NCBI GenBank assembly: GCA_017398045.1 | Contig: JAFQHI010000016.1 | Coordinates: 1 to 58,789 of the forward strand | DNA from: Alistipes sp. | GTDB taxonomy: Bacteria > Bacteroidota > Bacteroidia > Bacteroidales > Rikenellaceae | Reading direction: 5' to 3' | DNA: 58,789 nt | Shown here: positions 54,235 to 58,789 of the stretch, piece by piece | Layout: every line of letters begins with the position of its first letter | Position numbering within the stretch: the first letter of the stretch is position 1 | Made by a program: the position numbers and the translations under genes | Notes under the pieces: model-generated | Database searches by the model: none | Seen by the model: the letters and a program-made list of their open reading frames with translations, nothing else | What the model was told of the DNA's origin: nothing

Positions 54235-54987
54235 TTAACGCCGATGTTTCAAAAAGCGCACAATCTTACGCGGCTGTTCCAACGAGTGGGGGTGATGCCC
54301 ACAATCGGCCTTGCGGATGATGCGCATCGGGCGATGACGCACAGCAGCGATGCGGCCGAAATTCTCCGCGTAGGGGACCAACTCGTCAACCGCACCATAG
54401 CAGACAATGAGCGGGATACCCGCCTTGCGAATCTGCTCGAAATGGCGAATCGGGTAGTCGTGGCCCTCTTTGAGGTCACCGCCACCCTCGGCCCAGCGAC
54501 GTTCGGCATCCCGATAGAGCTTCTCGTCGCGCTTCGAAGGCCAGCTCTCCAGGTCGCAAACCGGTGCATCGAGGTAAATTTTCTCTATCTGTTCGGGGTG
54601 GTCGATGGCATAGCTCAAGGCGAAGAATCCGCCACGGCTAAACCCTTCGATGATAAACTTTTCGTGGAGTTGATAGCGACGACGTGCCTCGTGGTAGAAC
54701 TGCTCGAAATCGCGCTTGGATTGGGGATTGGCATACTCGTGCGTGACATCGCAATAGGCCACCGTGAATCCCAACGCGAGCATCCGTTCATCGACCGACG
54801 GGAAGGCACCCAAAAAGGCGGGACGCACCACCCAGCGACCATTCTTTTCGCCCGTGGGGTGGATGACGATACACTCCCGCTCGGCCACCGTAAAGCGGTC
54901 GAAGCGATACTTTTCATGCCATTTGGGCTTTGCTGTCAAGGAGCCTGCAAGCAGCAACAGAGAACAAAGAAGAGCGAGTCGTTTCAT
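54235..54987 (-). CDS. Secreted alpha/beta hydrolase
   Basis: This 250-aa protein has a signal peptide (MKRLALLCSLLLLAGSLTA) and an alpha/beta-hydrolase fold. The nucleophile elbow is GFSRGG, the acid is likely Asp in YGAVDELVPY, and the His is in CGHHPHSLEQ. An oxyanion-type region is near VVRPAFLGAFPS. It probably cleaves an ester in the periplasm; the substrate is not readable. It is the last gene of a four-gene minus-strand operon, 14 bp after the phosphoethanolamine transferase. Confidence 0.85.
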   Translation of the reverse strand: MKRLALLCSLLLLAGSLTAKPKWHEKYRFDRFTVAERECIVIHPTGEKNGRWVVRPAFLGAFPSVDERMLALGFTVAYCDVTHEYANPQSKRDFEQFYHEARRRYQLHEKFIIEGFSRGGFFALSYAIDHPEQIEKIYLDAPVCDLESWPSKRDEKLYRDAERRWAEGGGDLKEGHDYPIRHFEQIRKAGIPLIVCYGAVDELVPYAENFGRIAAVRHRPMRIIRKADCGHHPHSLEQPRKIVRFLKHRR

Positions 54988-55001
54988 GCGGTTGGTAGGG
55001 A

Positions 55002-56714
55002 TTAGAGCTTAACGCCAAATTTTTCGAGCAGGGTAATATCCTCCTCCTTCAATCCTGTTTCGCGGTACGGCACCGCCTCGTTGTGGTCGTTCAGGTAGCG
55101 ACGCGGTGCGGTGTGGTCGAACGAGGCATTTACGAGCGACGATTCCGCCTTAACGAAACGCCCCTCGATGGAGGCCATATCGGCCATCGTGTGGTACATG
55201 GCGTGGGTCGTGGCGGCTGCCGCGCTATGCTCCTCGGCCTGCTGCACCTTCTCGGGGAAGGCGTGGCGATAACGCTCCGAGAACCAACAGAACGAGGCTA
55301 CGTAGAGCTGGTAGGCGGTCGTCGTGGGCGAGGCGTGGAGAAAGCGGTGTCGCTTATCATCCATCATATCCTCGCCGTGGTCGGCACAATAGAGCAGGGC
55401 CGTGGCCGTATCGTCCAGTGTGCGCAGGTACGAGATGGTCTCGGTGAGGAAATAATCGGTGTAGCGAATCGAATTGTCGTATCCGTTGCGCAGCTCTTCG
55501 CGATGCTGTTTGCGGATAGCCACATCGGGGTCGGGTTGGAAGTGTGCCACCTCGCGCGGGTAGCGTTGGTGGTAGCTGAAGTGCGAACCGTAGCAATGGA
55601 GGATGAAGAAGAGCTTCTCGCTCCGGCTCTGTTCGATGGCGCGTTGCATCGTCTCCTTCAGGCGAATATCGTAGCGCGGCTCGTCGAGGTAGATGCGGTG
55701 GTCCACATCCTCCGAGAGGTTGTCAATCATGGCTCCCTGGGGCGATTGGTTCGAGATAAACCAACATTCGAATCCCGCCTCACGGAAGAGTGCCGGAAGC
55801 CCCTTGCGACGATACAGTTCGGGGTGTTCGTCCGTATTGACCGACGAAAGGAAGAGCGGCACACTCTTGTGGGTGGTGTTGCTCTGCGTCAATACGTTTC
55901 GAAAGAGGGTGATATCCGTCACCTGGCTCAATCCCGGATTGGTTTCACGTTCGTAGCCGAAGAGTTGCCAATTCATGGCACGCGAGGCCTCACCAATAAT
56001 ATATACGTAGATTTCGCGCCCCTCGAACGAGTGCGTGCGATGCGCATCGAAACGGAAGTTGCGCGTCTGCTCCTCGTAGGCAAACGTATTGCGCAACTCG
56101 GAGGCCGAGAGATAGACGTTGTAGCAGACGTTGAGCGGGAAAATTTCATCGCGCAGGACGTGTTTTTTCTCGCTCACGGCATAAGCCGGCCAGAGGGCAA
56201 GCCCACCGAGGAGGAAGAGAATCAACCCCGTAAGCGAGAAAATCTTGCGCAGTTTGGGCGAGAGAATGCGTCGCTTGGCAATCTCACGGGCAGCGAGGTA
56301 GAGAAGCGGCAGATAGATAACCGCCACAAGCAGCACGGCAGGCCAGATGTTGGCCAGCAGCTCGTTTGCTTCGTTCGGGTTGGTCGTCACCAGGTTGGTG
56401 AACATATCGGTTGCGATAATCGAGTTACCGAACAGATAGAGCAGCACCACCTGAAAGGCAGCAAAGAAGATAAAGGGAAATCCGAGCCAAATCATCAACC
56501 CCGAGCGACGCAGTGCCATGCTCCACATCATATAGAAGCCGAGCGGCATGAGAATCAACGCCTCAATGGTCCAAAGCGAATACTCCTCCGTGACGGCCAG
56601 CGCAAAATTGGGCAGGATGATGGAGAGCAGGAACCAGATGGTGAGCAAAATCGAAAAGCGACTTCGCGTCTCACCCGGATTGGGATTTAAGTATATATAG
56701 TTCAGAAATTTCAT
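55002..56714 (-). CDS. Phosphoethanolamine transferase (EptA/sulfatase superfamily)
   Basis: This 570-aa inner-membrane enzyme has five N-terminal helices (about 20-175) and a periplasmic alkaline-phosphatase-like domain. The zinc and nucleophile residues are visible: E242 in GEASRAMNW, a Thr in LTQSNTTHKSVPL (about 280) and the DHGED pair near 455. It transfers phosphoethanolamine to lipid A or another envelope glycan and can lower sensitivity to cationic peptides. In Bacteroidales the acceptor is often lipid A; here it is inferred. It is third in the envelope operon. Confidence 0.88.
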   Translation of the reverse strand: MKFLNYIYLNPNPGETRSRFSILLTIWFLLSIILPNFALAVTEEYSLWTIEALILMPLGFYMMWSMALRRSGLMIWLGFPFIFFAAFQVVLLYLFGNSIIATDMFTNLVTTNPNEANELLANIWPAVLLVAVIYLPLLYLAAREIAKRRILSPKLRKIFSLTGLILFLLGGLALWPAYAVSEKKHVLRDEIFPLNVCYNVYLSASELRNTFAYEEQTRNFRFDAHRTHSFEGREIYVYIIGEASRAMNWQLFGYERETNPGLSQVTDITLFRNVLTQSNTTHKSVPLFLSSVNTDEHPELYRRKGLPALFREAGFECWFISNQSPQGAMIDNLSEDVDHRIYLDEPRYDIRLKETMQRAIEQSRSEKLFFILHCYGSHFSYHQRYPREVAHFQPDPDVAIRKQHREELRNGYDNSIRYTDYFLTETISYLRTLDDTATALLYCADHGEDMMDDKRHRFLHASPTTTAYQLYVASFCWFSERYRHAFPEKVQQAEEHSAAAATTHAMYHTMADMASIEGRFVKAESSLVNASFDHTAPRRYLNDHNEAVPYRETGLKEEDITLLEKFGVKL

Positions 56715-56723
56715 TGTTTGATG

Positions 56724-57938
56724 TTAAAATGCCTCGTTGATGGAGAGCAGGAAACCGCTCGTCGAACGGCCGAAGCCGTAATCCATACGTACATTGACAC
56801 GCTTTTTCAGCTCCCAACGCAATCCCAAACCATAGTTGGGCAGCGTGTTGCGCCAACTGAAGGGTTCGCGTTTAGAGAAGATGTTGCCGGCTCCACCCCA
56901 GACTGCGCAACCAATTCTTCGCCACAGATGCTGACGCAACTCGGTTTGGAAGGTGAGCAGGTTGTTGTCCGTATATTGTCCCTCGTAGTAGCCACGCATA
57001 CGCTCCGAACCACCCAGGCGAGCCAGCATCGGCCAGGGGGTACCCTCGGAGTTAAATTCGCCATGCAGGTCGAAGGCCATGATGCCGCCTCGCCACAGAC
57101 GGAGGTAGCTGTTTGCCGTGAAATCGAGTTGCCAGAGCGATTTGCCGCAGTTGCCCAAGCCGTGGGCATACCACGTGCCTTGCAGACTGAAGCGTACACC
57201 ACGCCAGGGGTTGGGGATAAAGTCGCGCGAATCATACTCCAACGCCACACCAAAGCCCGTGGCCGTATAGGTGCGATTCTGCCCTTCGATGTAGTCGAGG
57301 CTCTGCTCGTCGAATTTGCGACCTTTGGTGTGCTGGAAGCGAACGAGCGGACCGATATAGGTATTGGGGAGGATGCGTTGCAGGAATCGCCCGCAAATCA
57401 GGTACTGCTCCTCGACAAAGTCCGATTTCGGGTTGTGACGTCCGGCCTCATAACCGATGCCCCATACATCGCGGGGCGCGGAGGTGAAGCTGATATCGTA
57501 ATCGACCTTGCGCACCGAATGGCGGAAGATGGTGTTGCCCGTCACACCAAAAGCGTAGAATCCCGAAGTGGTGATGTTGGCAAAAATCGAGACGTCCGAA
57601 GGGGGCGTAATCGAATCGGTACGGTCGAGGCGATAAAGGCCGGCCGCAAGGACACCAAGCCCCAATTTGGTGGTCTTCGAGTAGCTCGGTCCACCGGCGA
57701 AGGTGATATCGATTTTCTTCTCAAAGGTGCGGTCGGTGGCCGATTGCCCGAAATAATCGATGACCCGATTGAAAAAACTCCGCTTCTGGGGAATGAGCAT
57801 CGGCACCGAATCTTGCGGCAGCGGGGTATAGGTGTAGCGTAGCGTATCGCCCTCCACCACGCGGTAGAGGGTTTGCGTCTGTGCCGTGGCCGTAAGAGCC
57901 ATGCAGCAGGCTATCAAGATATGCAACAGACGACGCAA
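56724..57938 (-). CDS. Omp85/BamA-like outer-membrane beta-barrel protein
   Basis: This protein of about 404 aa has a signal peptide (RRLLHILIACCMALTATAQ) and a C-terminal 16-strand surface-antigen barrel. It has the lid-loop-like GGSERMRGYYEGQYTDN (the R-G-Y motif of Omp85) and ends in strands such as LPNYGLGLRWEL with an aromatic C-terminus. There is no POTRA array, so it is a short Omp85 variant rather than BamA. The start is uncertain: no ATG lies ahead of the signal, and a TTG at 57938 leaves 10 bp after the upstream stop and gives a normal signal peptide. Confidence 0.75.
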   Translation of the reverse strand: MRRLLHILIACCMALTATAQTQTLYRVVEGDTLRYTYTPLPQDSVPMLIPQKRSFFNRVIDYFGQSATDRTFEKKIDITFAGGPSYSKTTKLGLGVLAAGLYRLDRTDSITPPSDVSIFANITTSGFYAFGVTGNTIFRHSVRKVDYDISFTSAPRDVWGIGYEAGRHNPKSDFVEEQYLICGRFLQRILPNTYIGPLVRFQHTKGRKFDEQSLDYIEGQNRTYTATGFGVALEYDSRDFIPNPWRGVRFSLQGTWYAHGLGNCGKSLWQLDFTANSYLRLWRGGIMAFDLHGEFNSEGTPWPMLARLGGSERMRGYYEGQYTDNNLLTFQTELRQHLWRRIGCAVWGGAGNIFSKREPFSWRNTLPNYGLGLRWELKKRVNVRMDYGFGRSTSGFLLSINEAF

Positions 57939-57948
57939 GGCCTTTCGT

Positions 57949-58458
57949 TTAGCGATAGAGAGCCACAATGCGGTAGAACTCCGCCTTATCCTCCTCCGTA
58001 AGCTCGCCCTTACGCAGGTAGAGCATCTCGCCATCGCGCGATACGAGCATCAGGACGAATTTGTTGTTGCAGTCGCCCAACCCCCAGGCCTTGGACAAGA
58101 TGCGGTCGTGGTCGGCCAACACCGTAGCACCGTTCTTCTCGGTGCGTTTGCGGGCCATGGTGCGGATGATGCCGTTCGGGAGCATCGTATCCTTCAGATT
58201 CAATACACCGAATCCCTCGATGTTGTCACCCTCGGCAGCATGATTCTGCTCGATTTCAATCGTAAAATCCTCGTTCTGCTTGTGGCGGTCGGGGTCCACG
58301 TAGAAAATCAAAAGGTGTTTTTCGCCAAAATAGGGGAGCATTTGAGGCTCATTCTTCAGATTCTTCAGCTCGACATTCTCAAGCCCCTTTTTCGTCTCTT
58401 GCGCCGAAAGCGAGAGTACCGACAACAGGGCAAAAAGCGCACATACAATCTTTTTCAT
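57949..58458 (-). CDS. YtfJ-like thioredoxin-fold periplasmic protein
   Basis: This 169-aa protein has a signal peptide (MKKIVCALFALLSVLSLSAQ). The body has a thioredoxin-like arrangement: KHLLIFYVDPDRHKQNEDF, GFGVLNLKDTMLPNGIIRT and AWGLGDCNNKFVLMLVSRDG, similar to YtfJ by eye. No CxxC motif is present, so it is probably not a disulfide catalyst. It is first in the envelope operon, 10 bp before the Omp85-like gene. An earlier in-frame ATG would lie upstream of the -7 element and is rejected. Confidence 0.7.
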   Translation of the reverse strand: MKKIVCALFALLSVLSLSAQETKKGLENVELKNLKNEPQMLPYFGEKHLLIFYVDPDRHKQNEDFTIEIEQNHAAEGDNIEGFGVLNLKDTMLPNGIIRTMARKRTEKNGATVLADHDRILSKAWGLGDCNNKFVLMLVSRDGEMLYLRKGELTEEDKAEFYRIVALYR

Positions 58459-58483
58459 TGCTTTTACCGGATTTTTTACGGGG

Positions 58484-58491
58484 CAAAGGTA
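58484..58491 (-). promoter_or_regulatory. -7 element of the envelope operon
   Basis: TACCTTTG on the minus strand, 25 bp before the YtfJ-like ATG. No clear -33. Confidence 0.5.
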
Positions 58492-58789
58492 CGCTTTTCT
58501 TTTGTAAAAATGGTGGATAAAACAAGATATATCTTGTTCGTTTTGCACACGGAAAACAATTCGGACTTTTTGGCATGAAGCACGACAAAGCGGGTGCCGC
58601 GCATCGCACAGCACCTTTTTGTAGCTTTACACACTTGTCGAAAAAAACGGCTTAATGGTCAAAAAAGAGACCTGCGAGAGGGGGTAAAAGGTTGAGATAT
58701 AGTATATTTGCATCATTTATAATTAATATGGACAAAAAGTTGCTCTCGATGCGGGAGTTCTGATGTGGTCCGTAAGGGCATCTGGCGGG
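58492..58789. other. Right-edge intergenic stretch with a possible gene start
   Basis: AT-rich DNA with an AAGATATATCTT palindrome near 58535 and a -7 element TATATTTG (58703-58710, plus strand). An ATG at 58729 opens MDKKLLSMREF and then stops (TGA at 58762). One base shifted, the following codons read SDVVRKGIWR. This could be the 5' end of a gene leaving the window, possibly with a frameshift, but too little is visible. Confidence 0.35.

Overview
The window comes from a Bacteroidota chromosome, most likely order Bacteroidales and possibly Alistipes/Rikenellaceae. The basis is the promoter style (TTTG, about 19-20 bp, TAnnTTTG), the near absence of Shine-Dalgarno sites, the tmRNA tag GNNNYALAA, and Bacteroidota-typical families (RhaT/rhaD/fucO rhamnose cluster, DUF3822 beside rsmD, Hc1-like mini-histone, FeoA-FeoB fusion, FeoB-Cys peptide, PL10 pectate lyase). 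The genus is an inference. Nearly all the DNA is ordinary core chromosome. No transposase, integrase, phage gene, CRISPR array or toxin-antitoxin pair was seen.

Layout. 1-4.1 kb: a GNAT acetyltransferase cut by the left edge, an AT-rich gap with a candidate structured RNA, a DprA-like protein, a small unknown, an SDR oxidoreductase and a flavodiiron protein. 4.2-10.2 kb: a complete tripartite RND efflux operon (TolC, adaptor, pump) ending in a small PII-like gene. 10.3-16.6 kb: a secreted carboxypeptidase-regulatory-domain protein, a Na/Pi cotransporter, MntP, free-Met sulfoxide reductase, a D-2-hydroxyacid dehydrogenase and an AraC regulator. 16.8-22.6 kb: a full L-rhamnose operon (kinase, isomerase, lactaldehyde reductase, permease, aldolase) divergent from the AraC gene. 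22.8-24.3 kb: a DUF1846 protein.

24.3-24.9 kb is the densest non-coding stretch: 10-bp-phased TTAA arrays, a duplicated 3' end of tRNA-Asp, a cloverleaf-like nest of inverted repeats, and tRNA-Asp itself. 25-33.3 kb holds rsmD, DUF3822, a membrane-anchored unknown, a RecD-like helicase, a UDG-like protein, mutS, a DUF2975/HTH pair and udk. 33.4-37.3 kb holds an extragenic palindrome, gyrB, ftsE and a glycosyltransferase. 37.4-38.4 kb is ssrA (tmRNA), whose 3' end is mirrored by an inverted copy, followed by a 190-bp tandem repeat.

38.4-48.1 kb: pectate lyase, purT, a DapL/AlaC-type aminotransferase, an AspT-family transporter, and a feoAB-feoB-Cys-lrgA-lrgB operon that includes a 58-aa gene. 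48.2-53.8 kb: a second RND efflux operon (adaptor-pump-outer membrane factor). 53.9-58.5 kb: a mini-histone, then a four-gene envelope operon (YtfJ-like, Omp85-like barrel, phosphoethanolamine transferase, alpha/beta hydrolase).

The least explained signals are the structured DNA beside tRNA-Asp, the repeat system beside ssrA, the candidate RNA at about 0.9-1.15 kb and the palindrome after gyrB. All functions are read from sequence only; no database search or folding program was run.
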